A stretch of DNA of 64,000 bases from a bacterium D16-36 (GCA_003611745.1 RAYF01000006.1:1-64000), one strand, 5' to 3'; numbered from the stretch's first letter, positions 41,302 to 51,024 are shown. The notes: generated from the letters alone by a model not told the origin. Numbers and translations: made by a program.

Positions 41302-41949
41302 ATGTTCGGAATAGTTTATATGGGTAATTATAAAGATGAGGAACAATTAATTAGGGGAAGATCATTACCTGAAGGCTCTATACAATTTAGAGAAGGAGTA
41401 TCGCTTAATGAAATATTCTTAAAAAGTTTCGTTATTATGCTTCCAATAGTATTGGTGATGATAATAATTTCTTTAAAAAGATGTTCACAGTTAAATAGAA
41501 AAATGTCAGTAGATATATATTTTCTCATAGTACTTATAATAACATCTATTATATGTTGGATATTGAGATATGTTCATGAAATTATTCATGCTATCCTCTA
41601 CTCTAGAAATGCAGAAAAAACCATATGGAAAGATGTAAAGCAGGGAATAATTTTTCTATATTGTAATGAATCAGTAAGCAAAACAAGATTTATTATAATA
41701 AATGTGGCTCCATCTATTATATTGGGGATTATTCCATTTGTTATCTGGATATTTGTAATTCCATATATAGATATTAAAGTAGGAATCGGTTGGCTATTAA
41801 TTTCTTGGTATATGACTGTTTTTTCAATGGGGGATTATTTCAATATTTATAATGCAATTAAACAGGTTCCTAAAGATGCTATTATTTTTAATTATGGTAT
41901 GCATTCTTACTGGAGAAGGAATATGCCAACGGGCAATGAGAATTTATAA
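41302..41949 (+). CDS. DUF3267-like membrane zincin
   Basis: A 215-residue membrane protein with HEIIH at about residue 93, the HExxH zinc-protease signature typical of DUF3267 proteins, set within hydrophobic helices. A conserved start (GNYKDEEQLIRGRSLPEG) precedes the first TM region. ATG 41302 fits that family start, with a weak AGGGTG site; the frame remains open upstream to 41191. Asp/Asn residues further on (VFSMGDYFNIYNA) may be the third ligand. It might process a peptide or regulator for the neighbouring transporter; that is inference. Confidence 0.65.
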   Translation: MFGIVYMGNYKDEEQLIRGRSLPEGSIQFREGVSLNEIFLKSFVIMLPIVLVMIIISLKRCSQLNRKMSVDIYFLIVLIITSIICWILRYVHEIIHAILYSRNAEKTIWKDVKQGIIFLYCNESVSKTRFIIINVAPSIILGIIPFVIWIFVIPYIDIKVGIGWLLISWYMTVFSMGDYFNIYNAIKQVPKDAIIFNYGMHSYWRRNMPTGNENL

Positions 41950-42052
41950 ACGAAGCGTAGAATCTGCTTAAATATGCATTTGGCAGATGTAAACGGAGTG
42001 TCGGTTGTTTTTAGAAAATATTATGTTTATAATTGGATTGGAGGTGATGAGA

Positions 42053-42622
42053 TTGGATGCAAAAATATTTGGCTGCTTTGTAGCTGACAGACGAAAAGAA
42101 CTTAAAATGACGCAAAAAGAATTGGCCGCAAAAATTCAGGTGACAGACAAAGCGGTCAGTAAATGGGAGCGGGGTTTGGGATTTCCTGATATAAATACGA
42201 TTGAGGGTCTGGCAAATGCCTTAGATGTATCTATATTGGAGCTTATGAAATCTGAAAAGAACACAGATATTGTTTCCGTCAGCGAAACAGAAAGAGCGGT
42301 AAGCAATGTACTGAATATTGCGGAACAAGAAGTGGAATCAAGGCATAGAGTACTTACTGTGATTTATGCAGTAACAGTATTTATTTGTTCTATCGTTGAA
42401 ATGTTGTTTAGTATTGATTGGAGTGGGCAAAGTCTGACCATGACAGCTAGGATACCATATTGTGCTATAGTACCGGGTATTGTGTTGGTTCTATATTCTG
42501 TTATATGCAAAGTGCGGGGCCAAAAAGCTGACAGTTTTTTGGCTATAGGTATCTGCCTGATTTTTGTTCCCATTATATTAGTATTAGCAATATTTCTTAT
42601 ATTGGGTGTTGTTGCGGGATAA
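42053..42622 (+). CDS. XRE-family regulator with membrane tail
   Basis: A 189-residue protein. The helix-turn-helix spans residues ~5-60 (RKELKMTQKELAAKIQVTDK, then AVSKWERGLGFPD). A linker follows, then about three TM helices in the C-terminal half (VIYAVTVFICSIVEMLFSI, IVPGIVLVLYSVICKV). GGAGGTGAT points to TTG 42053 as the start. Membrane-tethered XRE regulators are frequent beside transporters in Lachnospiraceae. A gap of ~680 bases follows. Confidence 0.8.
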   Translation: MDAKIFGCFVADRRKELKMTQKELAAKIQVTDKAVSKWERGLGFPDINTIEGLANALDVSILELMKSEKNTDIVSVSETERAVSNVLNIAEQEVESRHRVLTVIYAVTVFICSIVEMLFSIDWSGQSLTMTARIPYCAIVPGIVLVLYSVICKVRGQKADSFLAIGICLIFVPIILVLAIFLILGVVAG

Positions 42623-42809
42623 ATGGGAGATTGAAAATTATGAGAAATAGAAAGTGAATGAGCGTTCCTTCGCTTCCAGAAGATAGATTCCGATGTCAGT
42701 TTCGTGACTGTCGGAAACTGGAGCTATTATGTTTACCCAGAGCATTTTTTAGCGATAAAAATATTAGTCTAAAGATTGCCCACAGAAGCAGTATTTAATA
42801 CTTTTTTAA

Positions 42810-42838
42810 TTGATAGGTCAGCTTTTTTCTGCTATAAT
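42810..42838 (+). promoter_or_regulatory. Near-consensus promoter flanked by a dyad
   Basis: TTGATA (42810-42815), 17-bp spacer ending TGC, TATAAT (42833-42838). GTCAGC (42817-42822) and GCTGAC (42847-42852) flank the -10, a possible operator. It drives only the short broken frames at 42894-43080. Confidence 0.7.
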
Positions 42839-42893
42839 CAGTAAAGGCTGACAAAAGACGATAGAAATAGGCAATTTGACGGAGGGAACAGTT

Positions 42894-43080
42894 TTGAATA
42901 GGAATGTAAACATAATAATAGACTTAAAGGGAAATAAATGTGTTCCATGTCTCCATGTTGATACGTTATGATGCAGGCGGAAAAATGTATCGTTATGAAA
43001 TCATGGACATAAAAAAGAAACGAGTAACCCTTTCGAATCGTAAGATTTTACTTAGCAAAAACCCATTTCTTTTGTCATAG
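42894..43080 (+). pseudogene. Probable frameshifted small gene
   Basis: GGAGGG and TTG 42894 open a 25-codon frame (MNRNVNIIIDLKGNKC). A second frame from 42955 reads RYDAGGKMYRYEIMDIKKKR and stops at 43080. Together they look like one ~60-residue basic protein broken by a frameshift, behind a real promoter. Family unknown. The rest of the 42623-43300 spacer shows no gene. Confidence 0.35.
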
Positions 43081-43300
43081 TATAGTGTATGTGGCGGAAA
43101 CTGTCAAGCGCGATTTTTTAAAGTAGGTATTTTATTATCCGGTACAGGATTTTTCATTTGGCAAGTGAAATTATTTGGTGGAAAGTAGTGCCATATGTAA
43201 TGACGTTGAGGTAAAAGAATTCTTATAAGAAAAAAGGTAATAGACAGTCTGGAAAGTTGTTTGTGACATATGTTAACAAAATAATGAATCGAGGCATGCA

Positions 43301-44176
43301 ATGAAAAACTTGATACTATTAAATATCCGCCTAATGTCAAAGAGAAAGAGTTTTATATTTATTATGGCATTAATGCTGTTGCTGGCGGTGGGAATACCAT
43401 TATTCTATTTAAAAAAGTACTGGGGAGAATACAGGTATTCTTTACCGTCAGCTGAGTCTTTGTTTTTAATTAATGTTGACAGTGAATGGTGGGGTTATAT
43501 AAGTATGCTGATACCATTTATCTGGATAATGCCATATGGTTTTACACATTTTTATGAATCTAAATCTGGTGTATCAATATATCTTAAGGTTAGAGATACG
43601 ACGAAAACATATTTTTATTCACAAATGATTGCCTGTTTTTTGGGTTCAGCAATGGTATTTTTGATTCCAACCCTTCTTAACATTATATTGACAGCAGGTA
43701 TATTTGAGGTCAATGGAAATGATTATGTCATGGGATATCAGAGATATGATACTAATTGGTGCAATAGCATAATGGGAACTAACTTTTATAAAAACACACT
43801 ATTTAATGGTGCAGTGTTTAAAAGTTTATACATTAACCATCCAGTTGTTTCTTCTTCTTTGAAATGTATATGGTCGTCTTTGGAAATGGGAGTCTTTGGA
43901 GTGTTCGCATATTCTGTGTCCCTGCTTATTAAAAAGGGATCTATATGGCTTATGCTTTTTGTGTATTTATTTAATCAGTTATTCAGAGTTTTAAGTAATG
44001 TCTGGTTGGAGTATGAGTTCTTTGGGGTATATATAAATTGGAATATACCTGATTATATGGCGGGTGGATATCCTGGATATGGTTTATGTTATCTGGGCCA
44101 GATTCTGTTATTAATTGTTATGATAATGGTTTCTTTAAAGATTATAAAAAATAAAATTCAGGGAGATCAATTTTAA
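43301..44176 (+). CDS. ABC-2-like permease protein A
   Basis: A 291-residue protein with six or so TM helices. The pattern of a long first loop after FIFIMALMLLLAVGIPLF, then paired helices (IACFLGSAMVFLIPTLL, LEMGVFGVFAYSVSLLI), resembles ABC-2 permeases. One base before the next gene and two genes before an ABC ATPase, it is likely one half of a heteromeric exporter. Aromatic-rich external loop (NDYVMGYQRYDTNWCNS). Weak ribosome binding site before ATG 43301. Confidence 0.65.
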   Translation: MKNLILLNIRLMSKRKSFIFIMALMLLLAVGIPLFYLKKYWGEYRYSLPSAESLFLINVDSEWWGYISMLIPFIWIMPYGFTHFYESKSGVSIYLKVRDTTKTYFYSQMIACFLGSAMVFLIPTLLNIILTAGIFEVNGNDYVMGYQRYDTNWCNSIMGTNFYKNTLFNGAVFKSLYINHPVVSSSLKCIWSSLEMGVFGVFAYSVSLLIKKGSIWLMLFVYLFNQLFRVLSNVWLEYEFFGVYINWNIPDYMAGGYPGYGLCYLGQILLLIVMIMVSLKIIKNKIQGDQF

Positions 44177-44944
44177 ATGTACGCTTTCAAAAGAAAGTAC
44201 AAGTTCATTTTGGGATTAGTCATTATTATTATTATAAGCAGGTATGATCTGATTCTTTTTTCGGAACCTATGGATGACAGGGTGGGAGAATTGTTTCTGA
44301 TGCATTTCTTTGGTGGAAGTTACAAAATGGAAAAGTTAGATATGTCGCTTTCTGTCGTTGGCTTATTGGGAAATATCTATATTGCACTTTTGTTTTGTGA
44401 TTATTTATCAGAAGATATAAAGGGATATGGTGAATTAATATTTACCAGATGCAGCAGAATACGGTGGTTTGCCAAAAAGGTACTGGGTACGGTGTTTTAT
44501 TCTTTACTAGGTACAATATTAAATTTATTCCTGTATATTGCTAACGCGGTTTATACGTCTAATTGTTCCTTGGATTATAGAGATATATTAGTTATTTTCA
44601 GCGGGATTTCTATGTTGATGCTGTTTACATTTAATAGCATCATTTTAATAAATTATTTTAGTTTAGATTATGAAAATTCCATTGGTTTTATTCTCTTCTA
44701 TTCTGGCGTTATCGTAAGTACAATATTAGCCATGAATGTACAAAATTATAATAATGAAATGTGGAAACGGATTGTTTCTTTTATCAATCCTATGTCGAAC
44801 TTCCTGATTAGTTGGAACTATGGAGACTTTAGAGTCTGCTATGCTTTGGCATATTTTTTAGCTTTTTCAGTCATATCGACAGCTTTGCTTTGGATAAAGG
44901 TGAGGAATATGGATGTATTAGTTCCTAAACATGATAGGGAATGA
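44177..44944 (+). CDS. ABC-2-like permease protein B
   Basis: A 255-residue protein with six predicted TM helices (FILGLVIIIIISRYDLIL, FYSLLGTILNLFLYIANAV, IGFILFYSGVIVSTILA). It starts immediately after permease A (GGGAG inside that gene's end) and stops where the ATPase ribosome binding site lies. This suggests the two membrane proteins and the ATPase form one complex. Function unknown; the AT-rich region suggests an acquired module. Confidence 0.65.
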   Translation: MYAFKRKYKFILGLVIIIIISRYDLILFSEPMDDRVGELFLMHFFGGSYKMEKLDMSLSVVGLLGNIYIALLFCDYLSEDIKGYGELIFTRCSRIRWFAKKVLGTVFYSLLGTILNLFLYIANAVYTSNCSLDYRDILVIFSGISMLMLFTFNSIILINYFSLDYENSIGFILFYSGVIVSTILAMNVQNYNNEMWKRIVSFINPMSNFLISWNYGDFRVCYALAYFLAFSVISTALLWIKVRNMDVLVPKHDRE

Positions 44945-44977
44945 GGTGATTATATTAATAAAATTATTTTAGATCAT

Positions 44978-45586
44978 ATGTGCAAATCCATTCACACAAA
45001 TTTAATCTTAGATGACGTCAATTTGGAACTTCACTCAGGAGCAATTTATGGATTTATTGGGCAAAATGGTACAGGAAAAACAATGCTATTTCGGATTATG
45101 GCTGGTTTGGTGCGCCCGTCGGAAGGATGGGTAAAATACTATATAGGCGATAATGAGCGAAATATTGGGGAGGTGAGCAAGGGAGTTATGATTGAAAATG
45201 CAGAACTTTATCCTGAATTATCTGCTTTTGAGAATCTGGACTGTCTTGCTTCAATCAATAAAAGAATATCAAAAAGGGAAATCAAAGAAATATTATACAG
45301 ATTAGGATTTGATCCAAAAGACCATAAGAAATATAGCAAATACTCATTGGGAATGCGGCATCGTCTTGTTTTTGCCCAAGCGGTAATGGAAAAACCGGAT
45401 GTTATTTTGCTGGATGAACCAACAAATGCATTAGACGAAGAAGGCGTTAATTTGGTTCGGAATATGATAAAAGAAGAAAAAGACCGAGGAGCAATTATAT
45501 GCGTTTCCAGTCACAATAAAGAGGATATCTCTATATTGTGTGATGAAATATTTTCTATATATGATTATAAAGTGACAAAGATATAA
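44978..45586 (+). CDS. ABC transporter ATP-binding protein
   Basis: A nucleotide-binding subunit of at least 202 residues with Walker A GQNGTGKT, Q-loop MIENAELYPE, signature-like YSLGMRHRL (SLGM replaces SGG), Walker B VILLDEPTNALD and SSHNKED. The conserved first strand (NKIILDHMCKSI) begins upstream of ATG 44978: the same frame is open from ATT 44954, seven bases after GAGGTGAT. An ATT start is therefore possible; otherwise the protein lacks its first strand. Translated right after permease B. Confidence 0.88.
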   Translation: MCKSIHTNLILDDVNLELHSGAIYGFIGQNGTGKTMLFRIMAGLVRPSEGWVKYYIGDNERNIGEVSKGVMIENAELYPELSAFENLDCLASINKRISKREIKEILYRLGFDPKDHKKYSKYSLGMRHRLVFAQAVMEKPDVILLDEPTNALDEEGVNLVRNMIKEEKDRGAIICVSSHNKEDISILCDEIFSIYDYKVTKI

Positions 45587-45613
45587 AAAGATTAAAGGAG
45601 AATGGAGTGGATT

Positions 45614-46282
45614 ATGAAGATTAAACTGTTTTTAGCTGTTACAGGCATCATTGTAGTTGTATCCATCATAGCCCATACAATTGCCTTTAAAGAATCCCCT
45701 CTTAAGAATGAGATGAGTCTGAGTGATTTACAAAAAAATCACATAAAAGTTCAATATATTCAGCATTCAAGCAGTTGGGATAACACATTTTATGAGGAAT
45801 TTGAATCAAACATTCTTAATGCAGCAAAAGAATGCGATTATGTTTTATTGGTACAACCAACAGAAAAAATCTATTTTAATGCTGGAGTAATATTGCAGCA
45901 AGTTAAGATAGTAAGACAATTTTCAAACGAAATCAGTGATAAGTATATTTGGATTCACAATGGACTAAGGTGTTCACTAAATTATGAAGACGGATGTATT
46001 GTACTGTCAGGCATGGAAAGGTCTTTTATGCAGAAAGAGTGTAAATATCTGTTATTCTGTGAAAAGGCGCCTATAAATAAATATTCCAAAAGGAAAGTAT
46101 ATAGGGAAGCTGAGGAAATGTGGATAGGATGTTTTAATGTATCAAGGGATAGTGTTAAAACTGTAGATGGTGAAATGGCTGATTATGATCCGGATATTGA
46201 GTATTACTCAGACGGGGAGGATGTCTTAAAGTGTTATATGGAAGCAAAACATCAGTTGCTCAAAATATATGATATTCATTAA
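45614..46282 (+). CDS. Membrane-anchored hypothetical protein
   Basis: A 222-residue protein with an N-terminal TM helix (LFLAVTGIIVVVSIIAHTIAF) and an extracytoplasmic mixed alpha/beta body (HIKVQYIQHSSSWDNTFYEE, then CDYVLLVQPTEKI). ATG 45614 is preferred over 45602 because GGAG sits at 45604. Last gene of the permease/ATPase operon, followed by a bidirectional terminator. It might be an accessory factor to the exporter, like other anchored proteins in bacteriocin-immunity operons. Not recognised. Confidence 0.55.
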   Translation: MKIKLFLAVTGIIVVVSIIAHTIAFKESPLKNEMSLSDLQKNHIKVQYIQHSSSWDNTFYEEFESNILNAAKECDYVLLVQPTEKIYFNAGVILQQVKIVRQFSNEISDKYIWIHNGLRCSLNYEDGCIVLSGMERSFMQKECKYLLFCEKAPINKYSKRKVYREAEEMWIGCFNVSRDSVKTVDGEMADYDPDIEYYSDGEDVLKCYMEAKHQLLKIYDIH

Positions 46283-46354
46283 TAGACTTTCTTGTGAAAC
46301 TTAGGAACTGTGTATTATTTTATATAGGTTTTTACAAAGTATATATTTTATGCA

Positions 46355-46401
46355 AAAAATCCCCCCATTCGCAATTTTTCAATGCGGATAGGGGGATTTT
46401 T
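46355..46401. terminator. Bidirectional terminator
   Basis: AAAAAATCCCCC/GGGGGATTTTT with inner pairing CGCA/TGCG; A- and T-runs outside serve both the plus-strand operon and the minus-strand chemoreceptor. Confidence 0.88.
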
Positions 46402-46418
46402 GATTATCCTGATTTTGG

Positions 46419-48275
46419 CTACAGCTTGAATTTATCAACAATTCCCTGCAGGGTTTCAGCCATTTCGCCGTTTAACTTAACCTGATTATAGGTATTATCA
46501 GAAAGGTTAACAACTTCTGATGACTTGTCAGCGATTGTCACGACGCCCTCGGAGGACTCATTAATCGTTACTGTAATTCCGGAAATTGCCGTTGCAATAT
46601 CATTTGTTGCCAGCTCAAGCCGTTTTAGGGAATGAGTAATCTCTTCCAGAGTGGACTGGAAAGATTCAGCATCTGAGTGATAGGTATTGCTGATGTTTGT
46701 AAAGTTATCATAATCCTTCATGACAGAGGTATCAATGAAATTAAGTGTCTTTGTCAGGCATTCATCAATATTGTTTACAGCGGTAGTTACCTCAGTTACA
46801 ATAGAAATAATATTGGCAACCGTATTGGATGACTGTTCTGCGAGGTTACTGATTTCCTTTGCCACAACAGCAAAGCCTTTGCCGTATTTGCCGGATTTGG
46901 CGGCCTCAATATTTGCATTTAAAGCAAGAAGTGAGGTCTGCTCGGCAATATCAAGGATATTTTGTGTTAAATCATTAATCTTAGAAACAGCTTTCGACTG
47001 CTCTAAAGCTGTATGGGCTTCTACGCTGACCTTGCTGTATAGGGCACGGGTGCTGTCTGCTGCCTGTATTGCTGACTGCCTTGCATTCGTTGCACGGTCC
47101 ATAATTGCGTCTGAAAGATTAATCGTATCCCGTGACTGTTTGTTGATTTCCACAGTGCGGCCTTTGATGGTATCAACCTGCCCCTTGATAGCGTTGATTG
47201 TCTCCGTGGTCTGCTCCATGCCGGATGCAAGCTCCTCGGATACTGCAGAATTTTCTGAGGCGCAGTCCGTAAGGCTGGCAGCAATATCACTCAGGGTAGT
47301 GCTTTCAGAACTGATATTTTCTGTGATATCATTCAAGTTGCTGATTACATTCTTAATGCTGTTGTGCATCTTTTTGATTTCTCTTGCCATTGTACCAATC
47401 TCGGTCTTCTCCTTGGTAAGCTTATCAATAGATTTTGTAGAAGTAAAATCCAAAGAGGAGATATTTGTTATTTCCTTTGTCATCTGGGCAATCGGATGAA
47501 GGAATGTATAAATGACAAGGTAAGCAAAGACGGAAACAAGCGCTGCGATAACGATACAGAAGATAATGGATTTTAACGCTGTGTCGTTTACAGGCTTTAG
47601 CAGTTCGCTCTTATCCGCCTGTATAATCAATGTCCAGCCATTTGTGGTGGAGGTTGCAAGCCCTGCGATTTTCTCGCCCTCATAATTGAAATGAAGCACA
47701 GCAGATACTACATTTCTCTTGGAAATGACATCACGTATAATTTCTTCGCCTGCAATTTTTCCGATGTATTCACTGTCAGGATGGTATAAGAAGTGCCCCA
47801 AAGGTGACAGGAGATAAGCAAAACTGGATTCGGTATTCTGCAGTTTAACAGATGCCAATTCCGCAGTAAAATTCTGTACTGGAACGGTGATGGCAACGCA
47901 ACCGAATAACGTGTCTGCGTTAATCAATGGAACTGTGCATATAATGCAATTTTCTTCGCCAGCCTTGACATAGTCACTCTGCATAGGCTGTTTCATGGAT
48001 AAGGCGGCATTTACGTAATAGGGATTGTTCTCCTTTGAGTAGCTGTCATCTGACGCTGTGAGGAAATTGCCTTCTTTGTCATAAACCGCTGCAGATAAAT
48101 AACTCGGGTTATCCTTGATGAAGGATTTTAAATTTGCTGTAATCAGGGATGGTTCGCCGCCCTGTACTAAACAGCTGTAAAAGTCGCCATCGGTATTCAT
48201 ATATTCAGCGGTGTCATTAATGGCGCTGATTCTTGCTTCCAGGATTTTAATATAAGACTGTGACAAATCCAGCAT
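46419..48275 (-). CDS. Methyl-accepting chemotaxis protein, main part
   Basis: A 618-residue receptor portion. A dCache-type extracellular sensor covers ~1-225 ([19 protein letters not shown]), then TM2 ([21 protein letters not shown]), a HAMP domain, and the signalling hairpin with the conserved tip [20 protein letters not shown]. The first TM helix and cytoplasmic start are encoded separately at 48287-48487 in another frame. Without TM1 this ORF would have its sensor on the wrong side, so the original gene (46419-48487) is broken or needs frameshifting. It lies next to a sugar-binding protein that could present ligand. Confidence 0.85.
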   Translation of the reverse strand: MLDLSQSYIKILEARISAINDTAEYMNTDGDFYSCLVQGGEPSLITANLKSFIKDNPSYLSAAVYDKEGNFLTASDDSYSKENNPYYVNAALSMKQPMQSDYVKAGEENCIICTVPLINADTLFGCVAITVPVQNFTAELASVKLQNTESSFAYLLSPLGHFLYHPDSEYIGKIAGEEIIRDVISKRNVVSAVLHFNYEGEKIAGLATSTTNGWTLIIQADKSELLKPVNDTALKSIIFCIVIAALVSVFAYLVIYTFLHPIAQMTKEITNISSLDFTSTKSIDKLTKEKTEIGTMAREIKKMHNSIKNVISNLNDITENISSESTTLSDIAASLTDCASENSAVSEELASGMEQTTETINAIKGQVDTIKGRTVEINKQSRDTINLSDAIMDRATNARQSAIQAADSTRALYSKVSVEAHTALEQSKAVSKINDLTQNILDIAEQTSLLALNANIEAAKSGKYGKGFAVVAKEISNLAEQSSNTVANIISIVTEVTTAVNNIDECLTKTLNFIDTSVMKDYDNFTNISNTYHSDAESFQSTLEEITHSLKRLELATNDIATAISGITVTINESSEGVVTIADKSSEVVNLSDNTYNQVKLNGEMAETLQGIVDKFKL

Positions 48276-48286
48276 ATTATTCTATT

Positions 48287-48487
48287 CTATGCCTGATCTG
48301 ACAGAGAACGTCTGGAACCAGGTATTGTAGTCAGATAGGAGGCTATCAGTACGATAATAACAGCTATTAGCGCAGTATAATAACCGCGGGCGATAACGCT
48401 TTTTATAGGGTTTAGGGAAGTAAGGGAAAACTTCCCGGTTTTTGTGGAGGAACCAACAATATTTTCTTTCTTACTCAATCGATACAC
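48287..48487 (-). pseudogene. Detached N-terminus of the chemoreceptor
   Basis: 66 codons giving a basic cytoplasmic start, then TM1 (YYTALIAVIIVLIASYL) and RRSLSDQA, then TAG. The next frame resumes [20 protein letters not shown]. The junction contains TAGAA-TAGAA-TAAT, a 5-base tandem duplication that would account for most of the shift. Treated as the broken 5' end of the gene at 46419. Confidence 0.75.
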
Positions 48488-48605
48488 CTACTTTCATGTT
48501 TGGTGGCGCCTGTCTGATAGGCATTATGCAGTACTTATTAGGAAACTTCTCATTGTGCGGTGATATATCAACAATAAACCCGCCTTAAAAAGTAAGGAAA
48601 GCGGT

Positions 48606-49703
48606 TTAGTATTGACGGTTTGGGAGTTCTGCGGCTGCCATATCAGCAGTGAAAACACCCTCCTCAACATAATTTGTCTTGTCAATCGTTTCACCGGCAA
48701 CCATCTTAGCGACTGATTTTTCTGTGGTTGGGCCGAGAAGAGGGTTACACTCTACACAGAGGTCAACTTTTGCCTTATCAACCATGAGTTTAAATACTTC
48801 TGCCTCTCCATCAAAGGAGATGATTATGTAATCATTTGGGTCAATATTCTTTTCTTTCAAGGTCTCAATAACGCCATAGCACATGGTATCATTGTGGGTT
48901 ACAATAACATCAATTTTGTCACCATATTTATCCAGATACTTTGCCATAAGGGTCTTTGCTTTTGCCTTATCGAAATCAGCTTTTTCCTCGGCAAGAATTT
49001 TGAAGTTTTTGTTTTTCTTGATGATTCTGTTAAATCCGTCATGGCGTCCAATCTGTGCAGATGCTCCCGCCCCGCCTTGGAGCACCACGATATTCATTTT
49101 CTTGCCTTTTGCTTCGTCTACCAGCCACTTGCCGGCATTCTCGCCCTCAAGGTCAAAATTAGAACCCAGCCAGCCTTCATACAGGCTCTCATCCGCTGAT
49201 ACCTTCCTGTCAACAAGGAATACCTTACAGCCGGCTTCTTTGGCGGCCTTTAAGACATCATCAAAGCCGTCCTCCTGAATCGGGTCAAGGCAGATAACGT
49301 CCGCTTTGTCTGCGATTGCATTATTCATTGCTTCAATCTGTACCTCATAGTGTCCCTGCCCATCCACGAAAGTATAATCATAAGCGTCTGTATCAAAAGT
49401 TGAGTTCATACTTGTAGTAAGGGCGGCTGACCATCCAATACCATTTGCATTGTTAATGAACCATACATTTGGCGCCTTGCCAGATGAGGAGGAAGAATCA
49501 TCAGAACTCTTGTCTTTATCTTTTTTGCTATCTTTAGAAGCCCCTACATCTGTCACCTTATCGCCTGAGCCAAATTGTGCAGAGGTAAGAATCTGTTCTT
49601 CGCTTGTCTTTACTTTAGTAGAATAGGAATCCTGTTTTCCGGCAGTGCAGCCGGTAAACGCAATAGTTGTAATCAACAGTAACGGTAAAATCTTCTTTTT
49701 CAT
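48606..49703 (-). CDS. Sugar ABC transporter substrate-binding lipoprotein
   Basis: A 365-residue type-1 periplasmic-binding protein anchored at a lipobox Cys (TIAFTGC, about residue 19), followed by a Ser/Asp/Lys linker. The binding fold begins at PNVWFINNANGIGW, with IEAMNNAIADKADVICLDP and IVTHNDTMCYGVIETLK resembling ribose/galactose/galactofuranose binders. No permease or ATPase is encoded nearby, so it may serve the adjacent chemoreceptor or a transporter elsewhere. The start is GTG 49709 or ATG 49703; neither has a strong site. Confidence 0.85.
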   Translation of the reverse strand: MKKKILPLLLITTIAFTGCTAGKQDSYSTKVKTSEEQILTSAQFGSGDKVTDVGASKDSKKDKDKSSDDSSSSSGKAPNVWFINNANGIGWSAALTTSMNSTFDTDAYDYTFVDGQGHYEVQIEAMNNAIADKADVICLDPIQEDGFDDVLKAAKEAGCKVFLVDRKVSADESLYEGWLGSNFDLEGENAGKWLVDEAKGKKMNIVVLQGGAGASAQIGRHDGFNRIIKKNKNFKILAEEKADFDKAKAKTLMAKYLDKYGDKIDVIVTHNDTMCYGVIETLKEKNIDPNDYIIISFDGEAEVFKLMVDKAKVDLCVECNPLLGPTTEKSVAKMVAGETIDKTNYVEEGVFTADMAAAELPNRQY

Positions 49704-49923
49704 ATTCACATAAGCTACTCTGATACCAGATTGCTATATAGCATAGCCCTCACTTCCCGCCAGCTTCGTGGTACAAAACCAGTTAGCAGTTGCTAAAATG
49801 CCTTTCGTGATGCGCAATACACCACAAATTACTCCCGAAATATCCTTTCTGTAGTATAGCACATTTTAGGGCAGCAGGCTATAGTATAATGGTTAAATTT
49901 CTGGGCAACAGCATCCAAAGAAA

Positions 49924-50922
49924 TTATTTCTGCTGGTAGCAGCTGCTGCGTTCCACAATCCGGCAGGGGAATTCTATTCGCACTGCCTCCCTGTGCTCTC
50001 TGGCAATGCGGTCTAGCAGCAGGGAAACTGCCATATGTGCCATTTCACTGCGGGGAATATGTATCGTAGTGAGATATGGCTGTGTATTTTGCGAGGCTTC
50101 AATATTATCAATAGAAATTACAGATATGGGCTGTTTTAGCTGGCGTTTCTTTTCTTTCAGCAATTTCAGTACATGGATGGCAGTCTTGTCATTTGCACAG
50201 AAAACGGCGGTAAATTCTGTTTCCCCGGTTAGTTTCTTTTCGAGCAAAGCTGAGAATTCTGCTTCGCCGTCCCCTGTTGCCTGCTTAATTAATTCGAAAT
50301 CCATAGGAATATTATTGCGGATTAGCATGTCACAGTAACCGACATAGCGGCTTTCAAAAGAACAGTCACCGATATAGGCAATCCTCTGATGCCCTAGGGA
50401 AAACAGGTACTTCATTGCCAGCTCTGCAGCCTTTTTGCCGTCGCAGACTACTTCATCCACATTAAAATTCATAGGATTACGCCAGATTCCAACTACATTT
50501 CTGTTCTGTGCAGTGATACTTCCAAGCAGCTTGTCGGAGCAGCGGCCGAGGATAATCACTCCGCTGGAATCGGAAAGGTTCTGGCGGAAAGATTCATCAG
50601 CATAGACAATATGGTCAACTGAAGCTTTTTGTTTCAGAAGCTCTACTTCCAGATCCCGGAATAATTCCAGAAAGAAAGGATCCTCTTCCAGACTGGAAAT
50701 ACGTGCCAGTATAATAGAGATATGGGGGAGGCTCCGGGCGGCTGTGCCGGACTTTTGCAGTGATCTGGCAGATTCATTTGGCTGGTAGTTGATTTCTCTT
50801 GCCGCAGCCCAGATTTTATCCTGCAGCTCTTTGGAGGCACAGGTAGGGGAAGTATTATTTAAGACTCTGGAAACGGTGGAGATGGAGGTTCCCACCATAG
50901 ATGCAATCTTTTTTAATGACAT
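49924..50922 (-). CDS. LacI-family transcriptional regulator
   Basis: A 332-residue repressor. The helix-turn-helix and hinge helix lie at residues 1-58 (SLKKIASMVGTSISTVSRVL, then EINYQPNESARSL), and the effector domain is a type-1 binding fold (YLFSLGHQRIAYIGDCS; FTAVFCANDKTAI). ATG 50922 is preferred because it gives the canonical LacI start; GGGAG lies 13 bases upstream. Two identical ACAAACGTTTGC operators lie between it and the sulfate-type transporter, so it likely controls that operon and itself. Confidence 0.9.
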   Translation of the reverse strand: MSLKKIASMVGTSISTVSRVLNNTSPTCASKELQDKIWAAAREINYQPNESARSLQKSGTAARSLPHISIILARISSLEEDPFFLELFRDLEVELLKQKASVDHIVYADESFRQNLSDSSGVIILGRCSDKLLGSITAQNRNVVGIWRNPMNFNVDEVVCDGKKAAELAMKYLFSLGHQRIAYIGDCSFESRYVGYCDMLIRNNIPMDFELIKQATGDGEAEFSALLEKKLTGETEFTAVFCANDKTAIHVLKLLKEKKRQLKQPISVISIDNIEASQNTQPYLTTIHIPRSEMAHMAVSLLLDRIAREHREAVRIEFPCRIVERSSCYQQK

Positions 50923-51000
50923 AGCTGTATATAACTCCCTTCTATAATGAAAAATAAGAATCACGGAACTTTGCCATCTGCAGCAGTTTTCGCAATGGAA

Positions 51001-51014
51001 CACAAACGTTTGCA
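51001..51014. promoter_or_regulatory. LacI-type operator, upstream copy
   Basis: CACAAACGTTTGCA, a dyad with the CG centre typical of LacI-family sites. Same core as at 51107; the two centres are 106 bp apart, about ten helical turns, suitable for looping. Confidence 0.8.
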
Positions 51015-51024
51015 TAAAAACTGT

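Noticed and set aside
46720-47499. 259-codon plus-strand frame inside the chemoreceptor gene
   Set aside because: It is the antisense of the conserved signalling domain, has no ribosome binding site and shows hydrophobic composition typical of antisense frames of helical proteins.
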